Shown here in pieces: positions 23,564-32,286 of a stretch of DNA of 38,526 nucleotides; the stretch's first letter is position 1, and each line of letters starts with the position of its first letter. Under the pieces are notes generated by a model. It made no database searches, was not told where the DNA came from, and saw only the letters and a list, made by a program, of their open reading frames with translations. Source of the DNA: Rhizobium mayense (GTDB taxonomy: Bacteria; Pseudomonadota; Alphaproteobacteria; Rhizobiales; Rhizobiaceae); the NCBI RefSeq assembly GCF_030272705.1, contig NZ_JARFYM010000045.1:1-38526 (forward strand), read 5' to 3'. The position numbers were made by a program, and so were the translations under genes.

Positions 23564-24952
23564 ATGGCTAAGGTGACGCGGATAGAGGGCCGGGAATTCG
23601 ACTATTCCATGCCGGTGGTAATCGTCGGCGGTGGGGCGGCCGGCATGGTGGCGGCACTTGCCGCCCATGAGGCAGGCGCCGAAGTTCTGGTTCTTGAGCG
23701 CGATCCTCTGCCGCGCGGTTCGACCGCACTTTCGGCCGGCCTCATACCTGCCGCCGCCACCCGCTGGCAGGCCGATGCAGGCATCAGCGACGATGCCGAG
23801 AATTTCGCTCGCGACGTGATGAAAAAGGCCCATGGTGAGCCGGATCCCGAAATTGTTGATCTTGTCACCCGCACGACCGGACCGGTGCTGGAATGGCTTG
23901 CGGATAGATACGGGTTGAAATTCTCGCTCGTCACCGACTTCTCCTATCCTGGTCATTCCGCCCGCCGCATGCATGGCCTGCCGACGCGGTCCGGTGAAGA
24001 ACTGATCGACGCGTTGCGCGAAGCGGTCGAAGATGCCGGTATTCCGCTTCTCTGCGACGCCCACGTGACCGAGCTTTTTGCCGACGACGCGGGCAGGGGC
24101 CTCGGCCTACGCTTCGAGCGCCCAGATGGCAGCTCCGAAGAGGTTGGCTGCGGCGCACTCGTGCTTGCTTGCAACGGCTATGGCGGCAACAAGGAACTCG
24201 TGGCGAAGCATATCACTTCACTCGCAGGCGCCCTCTACTTCGGTCATCCCGGCAACCAGGGAGACGCGCTCATCTGGGGCGAAGCGCTAGGCGCGAAAAG
24301 CCAGCATCTCAACGGCCATCAGGGGCACGGCTCGGTCGCTCACCCAGCCGGTATTCTGATTTCCTGGGCGACGATCACCGAGGGTGGTTTCCAGGTGAAC
24401 CTCGAGGGCAAGCGGTTCAGCAACGAGGCCCGCGGTTATTCGGAGCAAGCCGCTGAAGTGCTACGCCAGGCCGACGCGATCGCCTGGTCGGTGTTTGACA
24501 GCCGCATCGCCGGCATCGCACGCCAGTTCGAGGATTTTCGCCGAGCCGAAGGGATGGGGACGGTATTGGTCGCACAAAGCATAGCAGAGCTTGCGGAACT
24601 GATGAAAGTGCCAGGCGATGCGCTTGCTGATACGTTCCAGAGCGTCCGATCCTATGTGCAAGACGCTCTGGCCGATCCGTTCGGCCGTTCTTTCAAGGGC
24701 GTGCCCGCGCTTCAGGCGCCCTATTGCGCGGTAAGGGTCACTGGCGCGCTATTTCACACTCAGGGCGGATTGGTGGTGGATACATCGGCTCGAGTGCTTG
24801 GTAGTGCAGGCAGACCGCTTCCGAACCTCTATGCGGTAGGCGGTGCCGCCTGTGGCGTCTCTGGGAACGATGCGTCTGGCTATCTATCCGGCAATGGACT
24901 GCTGACTGCTGTAGGGCTTGGATTCGCAGCCGGTCGGCATGCCGCAAGCTGA
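23564..24952 (+). CDS. Fumarate-reductase/ketosteroid-dehydrogenase-like FAD protein 2
   Basis: A 462-residue paralogue of the flavoprotein at 6187-7584. It shares GGGAAG at the FAD Rossmann fold, ALSAGLIPAA, YPGH, CNGYGGN, GDALIWGEALGA, GGFQVNLEGKRFSNEARGYSEQAAEVL, GALFHTQGGL and YLSGNGLLTAV. The catalytic Arg (KRFSNE) and His (FHTQGG) are kept. The Arg that holds the second carboxylate in fumarate reductases is again Tyr (SGYLSGN). The start at 23564 is chosen for its GGAGCGGAGAG ribosome site and because longer in-frame starts run through the operator repeats. It is transcribed away from leuC from a shared promoter, and nothing follows it in the same direction for several kilobases. It is probably a C=C dehydrogenase or reductase of the same pathway. 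Confidence 0.9.
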   Translation: MAKVTRIEGREFDYSMPVVIVGGGAAGMVAALAAHEAGAEVLVLERDPLPRGSTALSAGLIPAAATRWQADAGISDDAENFARDVMKKAHGEPDPEIVDLVTRTTGPVLEWLADRYGLKFSLVTDFSYPGHSARRMHGLPTRSGEELIDALREAVEDAGIPLLCDAHVTELFADDAGRGLGLRFERPDGSSEEVGCGALVLACNGYGGNKELVAKHITSLAGALYFGHPGNQGDALIWGEALGAKSQHLNGHQGHGSVAHPAGILISWATITEGGFQVNLEGKRFSNEARGYSEQAAEVLRQADAIAWSVFDSRIAGIARQFEDFRRAEGMGTVLVAQSIAELAELMKVPGDALADTFQSVRSYVQDALADPFGRSFKGVPALQAPYCAVRVTGALFHTQGGLVVDTSARVLGSAGRPLPNLYAVGGAACGVSGNDASGYLSGNGLLTAVGLGFAAGRHAAS

Positions 24953-25002
24953 ACGCGGCCGTATCGAGCTGTCAATGACGCGCGATCGGCTTCATCCCGC
25001 CA

Positions 25003-25488
25003 CTACAGCTTGTAGCCGATCTTTCGCAGCAGGTCTTTTCGCCACGCAATGTCGGTATCGGTTTCGACACCCAGTGGTGAGGCGCCATCCACCACGCCGA
25101 GCACGCCGCGGCCCAGCTCCGTTTGTGCGACGATCACCTGTGTCGGGTTGGCCGTCGCGCAGTAAATGCGGCAGACCTCTGGCACCGCGCGCACCACGCC
25201 AAGCACGTTCACGGGAAAGAATCCGTCGCCCAGGAAGATTAGAAAACTGTGGCCGGCGCCAATAGCCGAGGCGTTGTCGCGTGCAAGGGCGATCGCGGCT
25301 TCGTCATTACCCGACCACCGCACCAGCCGCTTGCCAGAGGCCTCGCAGAAGGCCAGCCCAAAGCGAATACCGGGAACCGCACCCACCAGCGCCTCGTGGA
25401 GGTCCTCCACAGTCTTGATAAAATGCGACTGACCAAAGATGAAGTTGGAAGCGTCTGGCTTAACAATCGGCACCACAGCAAGTTCCAT
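25003..25488 (-). CDS. Adenosine-specific kinase family protein (DUF355)
   Basis: The 161-residue protein matches the small adenosine-specific kinase family (PAE2307-like) by its conserved blocks. These are NFIFGQSHFIKTVEDLHEALVGAVPGIRFGLAFCEASGKRLVRWSGND, HSFLIFLGDGFFPVNVLGVVRAVPEVCRIYCATANPTQVIV and LGRGVLGVVDG. The full length is typical. An AAGGAGCG ribosome site precedes the ATG. It is downstream of and co-directional with the transketolase gene, 253 bp away. The structure-based name implies adenosine binding, but the physiological role is not established, and nothing in the context suggests nucleoside metabolism. Confidence 0.85.
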   Translation of the reverse strand: MELAVVPIVKPDASNFIFGQSHFIKTVEDLHEALVGAVPGIRFGLAFCEASGKRLVRWSGNDEAAIALARDNASAIGAGHSFLIFLGDGFFPVNVLGVVRAVPEVCRIYCATANPTQVIVAQTELGRGVLGVVDGASPLGVETDTDIAWRKDLLRKIGYKL

Positions 25489-25741
25489 GGCTGCGCTCCT
25501 TCAAGGCCCGCACGTGATGGTAGGTAGGCGAATGGAACGTGATTTCAAGCCGCCACAGGCGGGCGATTGGCCTCTGCGCCCTGCCACCGTTTGGCCTGAC
25601 CCGGTCGCGCCGGCGCGCTCGGACAAGTGCCGGCATAGTCCAGGTCGAATTTTTTCCCCGGCAACGCATCGTCTCCCGGAATGCCTGCAGCAGGCGATCG
25701 TCAACGGGGTCGTTCCGCAGGATCAACTGATGGCGCCGACG

Positions 25742-28126
25742 CTATCCCGCATGGCGGAGATAGCGAATGGGCCGCCCGAGGGAATTTGCTTCGGCAGCGG
25801 CAAGAATGCCCTGCGTATCGATCCCGTAGTGTCGGTAGAGATCGGTGATCGTCCCGGTCTGACCGAAGTGCTCGACGCCAAGCGCCCTCGTCCGATGCCC
25901 ATGAACGCCACCCAGCCAGGCAAGCGTTGCCGGATGGCCGTCGAGAACGGTGACGATCGTGCATTGGCGCGGCAGATCTGCCAGCAATCTCTCGATGTGG
26001 CTCGTCGCTCCGGGCCTTCCCCGTTCCCGCGCCTGCTGCGCCGCCGTCCAGCCCGCATTCAGCCGGTCCGCGGAGGTGACCGCGAGCAGGCCGATGTCGC
26101 GCCGGTCTTCGGCCAGAAGCCCGGTTGCCGCGATTGCCTCAGGCGCGACGGCGCCGGTATATGCGATGACGAGATCGGCGTTCGGTCCCGGCTTGCGCCA
26201 CCAATAGCCACCGTCAATTATGCCTTTTGCCGCCACCGCATCGAATGTTCTGTTGGGCTGCTCGATTTGCCGCGTCGACAGCCTGAGATAGACCGCGCCA
26301 CCCTTGGCGTCGCGCAGCCAGGTACTGCCGTCGGCCTCGTCCGGGCCTGAGCGCTGTATGTATTCGAAGGCAAAGCGCATGATGACCGCCATCTCGTCCA
26401 GATAGGCGGGTTCGAAGCTTGCCAATCCGTCCTGCGCCATGCCGATCAGCGGCGTGGCGATCGATTGATGGGCTCCGCCCTCCGGCGCCAGTGTGACGCC
26501 CGACGGGGTGGCGGCCAGAATGAAGCGTGCATCCTGGTAGCAGGCGTAGTTCAGGGCATCCAATCCGCGCTCGATGAAAGGATCATAGAGGGTGCCGACC
26601 GGCAGCAGCCGCTCTCGGTTGATGGAATGCGAAAGCCCCAGCGCCGAGAGCATCGTGAAGAGGTTCATCTCCGCAATGCCCAGCTCGAAATGCTGTCCCT
26701 GCGGCGATTGCTCCCAAGCATAGGTCGACGGAATGCGTTCCTTGCGGAACAAGTCCCCCATCTTCTCACGGGCGAAAAGCCCACGGCGATTGACCCAGGC
26801 GCCGAGATTTGTCGATACGGTGACATCCGGCGACGTCGTGACGACATGATCGGCGAAATCTCCCTGAGACTTTGCGATTTCATGCATGATCTGCCCGAAA
26901 CCCTGCTGTGTCGACGCCATCGCCGGTATTGCGAGCTTCAGTTCGCCCGGCACCTCGATCAGCGGCGCGTTATGCTGCCTCTCGCGGCGGCGGAAGAAGG
27001 GCGCGTGCTTCACAAAGGACCGCAACCCGTCCTCGTCTTTGACGCCGGCGAATTGTTCCCACTCGGTCCCCGGCTCGATATTCATTTCTGCCCTGAGGGT
27101 CTCGATCTGCGCGGGCGTCATGATGCCGGCGTGGTTGTCCTTGTGGCCGGCCAGCGGCAGGCCGAATCCCTTGATCGTGTAGGCGAGGAAGCAGACGGGG
27201 CGGCGGTGCGTCTTGGCGGCGTCGAAGGCCTCGATGAGCGCCGGCAGGTCGTGACCGCCCAGATTGGTCATCAGGCGCGCGAGGTCTTTATCTGATCGCC
27301 TCTCTATCAGGGCCGTGACGTCACCCTGGTCGCCGATATCATCGAGCAGGCGCTTGCGCCACGCAGCGCCTCCCTGGAAGGAGAGGGCGGAATAGAGCTG
27401 GTTGGGACAATTGTCGATCCACGCGCGCAGTTTCTCGCCGCCCGGTTCGCTGAATGCCCGCTTCATCAGGTGGCCGTGCTTGAGGATGACGACATCCCAA
27501 CCGAAATTCCGGAAGATGGTTTCGAATTTCTGCCAGAGTCCTTCGCGGATCACGGCGTCGAGGCTTTGGCGGTTGTAGTCGACGATCCACCAGGTGTTCT
27601 TCAACCCATGCTTCCAGCCTTCCAGCAGGGCTTCGAAGATATTGCCCTCATCCATCTCGGCGTCTCCGACGAGGGCGACCATGCGGCCGGGCTCGCCACC
27701 CCAGCCTTTCGCCTGGACATAATCCTGCACCAGCGAGGAGAATAGCGTCTGCGCCACGCCGAGACCGACGGACCCCGTCGAGAAATCCACGTCGTCGATG
27801 TCCTTGGTCCGCGATGGATAGGATTGGGCTCCCTTGTAGCTGCGGAACGCTTCCAGTTTTTCGCGTGTCTGGTTGCCGGCGATATATTGGATCGCATGGA
27901 AGTTGGGGCTGGCATGTGGCTTGACCGCGACCCTGTCCTCCGGCTCGAGAATATCGAAATAGAGCGCCGACATGATTGTCGAAAGCGAGGCGGAGGATGC
28001 CTGATGGCCGCCGACCTTCAGCCCATCGTCGTTCGGCCGCAGGTGGTTGGCGTTGTGGATCATCCAGCTTGAGAGCCAGAGAATCCGTCTTTCCAGTGCT
28101 GCCAGGTTGGCGATGCGATCGTTCAT
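25742..28126 (-). CDS. AceE-like transketolase / homodimeric 2-oxoacid dehydrogenase E1-like protein
   Basis: A 794-residue thiamine-diphosphate enzyme related to the homodimeric pyruvate dehydrogenase E1 (AceE), but about 90 residues shorter. It has HASPNFHAIQYIAGNQTREKL, the TPP/Mg motif GDAEMDEGNIFEALLEGWKHGLKNTWWIVDYNRQSLD (about 172-208), LAYTIKGFGLPLAGHKDNHAG, the Pyr domain with GQHFELGIAEMNLFTMLSALG, and the C-terminal HYGIDTQGIL. No E2 or E3 genes are adjacent, so it may act as a free decarboxylase or transketolase or recruit an E2 from elsewhere. A divergent Lrp/AsnC gene starts about 130 bp upstream and probably regulates it. Confidence 0.88.
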   Translation of the reverse strand: MNDRIANLAALERRILWLSSWMIHNANHLRPNDDGLKVGGHQASSASLSTIMSALYFDILEPEDRVAVKPHASPNFHAIQYIAGNQTREKLEAFRSYKGAQSYPSRTKDIDDVDFSTGSVGLGVAQTLFSSLVQDYVQAKGWGGEPGRMVALVGDAEMDEGNIFEALLEGWKHGLKNTWWIVDYNRQSLDAVIREGLWQKFETIFRNFGWDVVILKHGHLMKRAFSEPGGEKLRAWIDNCPNQLYSALSFQGGAAWRKRLLDDIGDQGDVTALIERRSDKDLARLMTNLGGHDLPALIEAFDAAKTHRRPVCFLAYTIKGFGLPLAGHKDNHAGIMTPAQIETLRAEMNIEPGTEWEQFAGVKDEDGLRSFVKHAPFFRRRERQHNAPLIEVPGELKLAIPAMASTQQGFGQIMHEIAKSQGDFADHVVTTSPDVTVSTNLGAWVNRRGLFAREKMGDLFRKERIPSTYAWEQSPQGQHFELGIAEMNLFTMLSALGLSHSINRERLLPVGTLYDPFIERGLDALNYACYQDARFILAATPSGVTLAPEGGAHQSIATPLIGMAQDGLASFEPAYLDEMAVIMRFAFEYIQRSGPDEADGSTWLRDAKGGAVYLRLSTRQIEQPNRTFDAVAAKGIIDGGYWWRKPGPNADLVIAYTGAVAPEAIAATGLLAEDRRDIGLLAVTSADRLNAGWTAAQQARERGRPGATSHIERLLADLPRQCTIVTVLDGHPATLAWLGGVHGHRTRALGVEHFGQTGTITDLYRHYGIDTQGILAAAEANSLGRPIRYLRHAG

Positions 28127-28177
28127 GGTTTTCCTCCCAGTTAGAAGAAATCATAACTTGTCTAATCTATCGGTGTA

Positions 28178-28258
28178 GCTAAATTGGTGCCCGTCATCGT
28201 GTATCTGTAGCTCGACCAGCTAAGATTGCTCCGCTTAGTGGTGAAAGGTGCTAAATTG
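28178..28258. promoter_or_regulatory. Repeated GCTAA(N)ATTG motifs in the transketolase/Lrp promoter
   Basis: Three copies: GCTAAATTG (28178-28186), GCTAAGATTG (28219-28228) and GCTAAATTG (28250-28258). The middle copy is also the left arm of CTAAG-N9-CTTAG (28220-28238). Multiple spaced copies fit an Lrp/AsnC-type regulator that binds cooperatively. The third copy lies at the regulator's start codon. Binding is inferred only. Confidence 0.35.
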
Positions 28259-28717
28259 AAGCTGGATCATATCGACCGAAAGATAATTGCGGCGTTGCAG
28301 CTCGACGGACGCATGACGACTCAGCAACTCGGCGACCGCATCGGCTTGTCTGCGTCGCCCTGCGCGCGGCGCATCCGGCTCCTGGAACAGGCCGGCGTCA
28401 TCAAGGGATACGCGGCCATCATCGACGAGGCCCTGTTCGGGCTCCCGGTCAGCGCATTCGCGTCGATCAAGCTGTCGCGTCAGCATGAGGACGATCTCGA
28501 TCGTTTTGCAAAAGCGGTCTCGCGCTGGCCGGAGGTGGTCGATTGCTACTTGATGACCGGCCAGCGGGACTATTTGCTTCGTATCGTGGTCAGCGACCTC
28601 GCCGAATACGAACGGTTTCTCAAGGAAAAATTGACACGGTTGGACGGCGTCGCATCAATCGAAACCAGCTTTGCGCTGACCCAGGTCAAGCGAACGACCT
28701 TCCTTCCGGAAACATAA
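28256..28717 (+). CDS. Lrp/AsnC-family transcriptional regulator
   Basis: About 153 residues. The N-terminal helix-turn-helix (LDHIDRKIIAALQLDGRMTTQQLGDRIGLSASPCARRIRLLEQAGVIKGYAAIID) is followed by the RAM/AsnC effector domain (FAKAVSRWPEVVDCYLMTGQRDYLLRIVVSDLAEYERFLKEKLTRLDGVASIETSFAL). The start is uncertain. TTG at 28256 is preferred for the AAAGG 7 nt upstream and for matching family length; GTG 28241 and TTG 28226 are alternatives. It is divergent from the transketolase gene, an arrangement typical of Lrp regulators that control a single amino-acid-related neighbour. Confidence 0.88.
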   Translation: MKLDHIDRKIIAALQLDGRMTTQQLGDRIGLSASPCARRIRLLEQAGVIKGYAAIIDEALFGLPVSAFASIKLSRQHEDDLDRFAKAVSRWPEVVDCYLMTGQRDYLLRIVVSDLAEYERFLKEKLTRLDGVASIETSFALTQVKRTTFLPET

Positions 28718-29002
28718 CAGGTCATCGACAGGCGGCGCGAAATCGCTGGAACCCCGGAGCCGACCGTTGCGGCGCGCTGATGGATTGCCAGTCCTTGGTC
28801 CAGCTTGCCAACCGTCGCTCGCGAACCGTCAACTACCCGGCCTTTACCAGAAACTGGGGGAATTTAGAAAAATAATTCAGCGCAATCGAGCACGGCGAAA
28901 ATGAATAACCTATTAAAATACTAGATTTCATCGAATTTTAGGTTCCGATACTTCCGGTGGCTGAACCCTTCGCCACTTCATCTGGTATCGAGGAGAAATT
29001 CG

Positions 29003-30349
29003 GTGACACGACAGATCAAATTGGGCGCGTTTCTGCCGGGTGGCGGCCAGCACATCGCCTCATGGCGGCACCCGGACCAGCCAGTGGATGGCGCAACGAA
29101 CCTTCGGTTCCATATCGAGCTTGCACAGGAAGCGGAACGGGGACTCTTCGACGCATATTTCCTTGCCGATGGGCTCGCGGTTGCCTTTGGCGGCGGCATT
29201 GAAGGCGGCAACGCACGGGTGGTCGGATTTGAACCGGTGACGCTTTTTTCTGCGCTCGCACCCTTTACCAAGCACCTCGGCTTCATTGCGACCGCATCGA
29301 CGACCTATGAAGAGCCATATTCGGTAGCACGCAAATTCGCGTCCCTTGATCTTATCTCCGAGGGGCGGGCCGGGTGGAACGTTGTCACGACAGCGACCGA
29401 AGCGGCTGCCCGTAATTTCAACCTGGACCAGCAGCTGCCGCATGCTGCTCGCTATCGCCGCGCGGTCGAACATGTCAGCGTCGTTAAGAAGCTCTGGGAA
29501 AGCTTCGAGGACGATGCTTTCCTTCGTGATCGGACGAGCGGTGTCTATTTCGATGTCAGCAAGGTGCATCGCACAAACCATCGCGGTGAGCATTTCAAGG
29601 TCGAAGGACCGCTGAATGTCAGCCGCTCTGCGCAGGGACATCCTGTCATCGTGCAGGCCGGCCAATCCGACGACGGGCGCGATCTTGCCGCCGCCACGGC
29701 CGAAGTCATTTTCACCGCTCACCAGAAACTTGAGACCGCACAGGAATTCTACCGCGATATCAAGAACCGGGCTCGGGCGCTTGGCCGCGATCCATCGCAT
29801 GTGTTGGTCATGCCTGGCGTCTCGCCCTTCATTGGCAGAACCGAAGCCGAGGCGCGCGAGAAATACGAACGCCTGACGAGCCTGATCATCGAGGAAGACG
29901 GACTTGCGCTCATCAACGGCTTGAGCGGCGGCGAACTTGATCTTTCCGGTGCCGATCTCGATGGCCCCCTGCCTCCGGCGCCGCCGACCGAAGGCATGAA
30001 AAGCCGCCAGGACCTGATCCGCCGCATCGCCGACGAGAACAACTTTTCCATCCGCCAGCTGTACCAGTGGATTGCTTCTGCAAGAGGACACTACACGATC
30101 GTCGGCTCGGCCGTGCAGATCGCCGACACGCTGCAGGAGTGGTTCGAAAACGAAGGGGCGGACGGGTTCAATATTCTGCCACCCTGGCTGCCGACGGGTC
30201 TCACCGACTTCGTCGATCTCGTCATCCCGGAGCTTCAGCGAAGAGGTCTTTTCCGCACCGCCTATGAGGGCAAGACGCTTCGCGACAATCTCGGCCTTCC
30301 TTTCCCGCACACCCGCTGGGCGAACACCCAGTCCGAAGCTGCAGAATAG
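29003..30349 (+). CDS. NtaA/SnaA/SoxA-family FMN-dependent monooxygenase
   Basis: A 448-residue luciferase-like monooxygenase of the nitrilotriacetate/dibenzothiophene-sulfone group. It uses reduced FMN from a separate reductase. It has IKLGAFLPGGGQHIASWRHP, FDAYFLADGL, TLFSALAPFTKHLGFIATASTTYEEPYSVARKFASLDLISEGRAGWNVVTT and the C-terminal DGFNILPPWLPTGLTDFVDLVIPELQRRGLFRTAYEGKTLRDNLGL. The GTG start is supported by GAGGAG 7 nt upstream. It heads an operon with a sulfonate/nitrate-type importer, so it probably releases sulfite, an amine or glyoxylate from an imported organosulfur or amino compound. Which of these cannot be told. The 285-bp gap before it shows no clear riboswitch or operator. 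Confidence 0.9.
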   Translation: MTRQIKLGAFLPGGGQHIASWRHPDQPVDGATNLRFHIELAQEAERGLFDAYFLADGLAVAFGGGIEGGNARVVGFEPVTLFSALAPFTKHLGFIATASTTYEEPYSVARKFASLDLISEGRAGWNVVTTATEAAARNFNLDQQLPHAARYRRAVEHVSVVKKLWESFEDDAFLRDRTSGVYFDVSKVHRTNHRGEHFKVEGPLNVSRSAQGHPVIVQAGQSDDGRDLAAATAEVIFTAHQKLETAQEFYRDIKNRARALGRDPSHVLVMPGVSPFIGRTEAEAREKYERLTSLIIEEDGLALINGLSGGELDLSGADLDGPLPPAPPTEGMKSRQDLIRRIADENNFSIRQLYQWIASARGHYTIVGSAVQIADTLQEWFENEGADGFNILPPWLPTGLTDFVDLVIPELQRRGLFRTAYEGKTLRDNLGLPFPHTRWANTQSEAAE

Positions 30350-30375
30350 CCGATACCCAACAAGGAGACATCGAC

Positions 30376-31221
30376 ATGGCAGTCAACGATGACCAGCAAG
30401 CCGTGCTGCGGGATTTTCGGGGCGCGTCGTTTTGGCGAGAAGGCGCGGGCAGAGACATCCTGTCGCTTGCGGGCAATCTCTTCTCACGCTGGGGGCTGCT
30501 CTTTGCTTTTGCTTTCTTCTGGCAGGTCGCACCATCGCTCGGCTGGACCAACAAGGCGGTGCTGCCGCCGCTCAGTATTATCGTTCATGCCCTCTGGAAT
30601 GGCATTACCGTCGGCACCTTCTCCAAAGATATCCTGATAAGCCTGCAGCGTGCCGGTATCGCGTTTGGCGGAGCCGCCGTCGTCGGCATTCCGCTTGGCC
30701 TGTTCATGGGTCAGATTCGGATTATCGAGCGTGCCCTCGATCCGATCCTGCAGCTTTTTCGCCAGACGTCGGCTCTTGCGCTCTATCCCGTCTTCATCCT
30801 GCTTCTCGGCCTCGGCGAGGCGTCCAAGATCTTCGTCATCTTCTGGGCAACGCTCTTTCCCATCCTTCTTTCGACGATCGGCGGGGTCAAGCAGGTCGAC
30901 CCCAAGCTCATCGAAATGGCGCGCGTCTATGGCGCCGGCAGGCTGACTGTCTTTCGCCGTGTCGTATTGCCGGCCGCCTTGCCGCAGATTTTCGTCGGCC
31001 TGCGCCTCTCCGCAACAACTGCCCTGTTGCTTCTGATCGCCGCGGAGATGATCGGTGCGAATTCCGGTGTCGGCTTCCAGGTCATGAACGCGCAATACAA
31101 TTTCCAGATCCCCATGATGTTTGCCGCAATCCTGCTCCTGGCGCTGCTCGGGCTGTCTGCGAATTTCATGCTGGAACGCCTGCAGGCCCGGCTTTGCCGA
31201 TGGACCCAGGTCAAGAACTGA
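30376..31221 (+). CDS. SsuC-like ABC transporter permease
   Basis: Inner-membrane permease of the sulfonate/nitrate/taurine family, 281 residues with about six hydrophobic segments. It has FAFFWQVAPSLGWTNKAVLPP, a GGAAVVGIPLGLFMGQIRIIERALDPILQLFRQTSALALYPVFILLLGLGEASKI block, and the EAA loop FPILLSTIGGVKQVDPKLIEMARVYGAGRLTVFRRVVLPAALPQIFVGLR. It is 26 bp after the monooxygenase gene and precedes the binding-protein gene. A short 6-bp-arm stem (AAGCGC at 31221-31226, GCGCTT at 31238-31243) lies in the following gap. Confidence 0.92.
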   Translation: MAVNDDQQAVLRDFRGASFWREGAGRDILSLAGNLFSRWGLLFAFAFFWQVAPSLGWTNKAVLPPLSIIVHALWNGITVGTFSKDILISLQRAGIAFGGAAVVGIPLGLFMGQIRIIERALDPILQLFRQTSALALYPVFILLLGLGEASKIFVIFWATLFPILLSTIGGVKQVDPKLIEMARVYGAGRLTVFRRVVLPAALPQIFVGLRLSATTALLLLIAAEMIGANSGVGFQVMNAQYNFQIPMMFAAILLLALLGLSANFMLERLQARLCRWTQVKN

Positions 31222-31270
31222 AGCGCATCCATTCCAAGCGCTTGATCCAACATAACTTCAGGAGATCAAC

Positions 31271-32275
31271 ATGCACATTCTGCGTCGTTCCGGCGGTCGT
31301 GCCCTCGCGTTTACTGCCAGCATATTCTTCGCGGCTTCCAGCCATTTCGCTGCCGCTGCCGAACCAGAACCGGTGACGATCCGGTTCCTCGCCAGCCAGG
31401 GCGGTCTTGCCGCCCATGAGCTGGCCGACGCGCTCGGCTATTTTAACGGAACCGGCATCACGCTGAAGAACGTCGGTTATGCTCAGGGCGGTCCAGCGTC
31501 GCTCTTCGCGCTGGCCTCCGGTGATGTCGAGCTTGGAAGCGCCGCGACCGCGGCCGTGTTGAACTCCGTTGCGAGCGGCAACGACTTCGTTGCGGCCTAT
31601 GCCTCGAACGGGATCAACAAGACGACGGAAAGCATTTTCTACACGCTCGAGGGAAGCCCTATCCACTCGATCAAGGATCTCGCCGGCAAGACGATCGCCG
31701 TCAACACACTTGGCGCACATCTGGATTATACGGTGCGCGAGGCGCTTCATTCGGCCGGTCTTCCCGAAAACGCAGCAAAGCTCGTCGTCGTACCAGGCCC
31801 GCAGCTTGAACAGGTCCTTCGTTCAAAACAGGTCGATGTCTCCGCTTTCGGCTATTGGCAGAAGACCTTCGAGGGTGCCGCACTCAAGAACGGTCCGCTC
31901 CAAAAGGTCTTTGGCGATACCGATGTGCTTGGGGAGATCGCCGGCGGATTTGTGGTTTTGCGGCGCGATTGGATCAAGGAGCATCCGCAGGCGGCCAAGA
32001 CCTTCGTCGAAAAGTCCGAGGCTGCCCTCGAATATGCCCGCCTCTATCCCGAGGAGACGAAGGCCGTCATCGCAAAGGTACTCGCCTCACGTGGCGAAAA
32101 TGCCGACATTGCTCAGTACTTTACCGGGTATGGTGTGCGCGAAGGCGGCAAGGCGGTAACCCGCGATCTGCAGTTCTGGATCGACATCCTCGCACGCGGC
32201 GGCGTCCTGCAGCCGGGCCAGTTGAAGGCCGAGGATATTCTCTACAATCCCGCCAATTTCGCTGTCGCCAACTGA
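31271..32275 (+). CDS. SsuA-like periplasmic substrate-binding protein
   Basis: A 334-residue binding protein of the aliphatic sulfonate/nitrate/taurine family with a Sec signal (hydrophobic core ALAFTASIFFAASS, cleavage likely after AAA near residue 33). The fold markers are VTIRFLASQGGLAAHELADALGYFNGTGI, GDVELGSAATAAVLNSVASGNDFV, IKDLAGKTIAVNTLGAHLDYTVREAL and EQVLRSKQVDVSAFG. The unusual NTLGAHLDYTVREAL pocket segment may reflect a substrate different from simple sulfonates. It is part of the monooxygenase operon. Confidence 0.9.
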   Translation: MHILRRSGGRALAFTASIFFAASSHFAAAAEPEPVTIRFLASQGGLAAHELADALGYFNGTGITLKNVGYAQGGPASLFALASGDVELGSAATAAVLNSVASGNDFVAAYASNGINKTTESIFYTLEGSPIHSIKDLAGKTIAVNTLGAHLDYTVREALHSAGLPENAAKLVVVPGPQLEQVLRSKQVDVSAFGYWQKTFEGAALKNGPLQKVFGDTDVLGEIAGGFVVLRRDWIKEHPQAAKTFVEKSEAALEYARLYPEETKAVIAKVLASRGENADIAQYFTGYGVREGGKAVTRDLQFWIDILARGGVLQPGQLKAEDILYNPANFAVAN

Positions 32276-32286
32276 GGGGCCGAGAC

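Noticed and set aside
28718..29002. Possible riboswitch before the NtaA-type monooxygenase
   Set aside because: The AT-rich leader shows no conserved riboswitch core that I can recognise.
31855..32286. Upstream extension of the SsuB-like ATPase reading frame
   Set aside because: The extension runs through the binding-protein gene in another frame; ABC homology starts only after ATG 32287.
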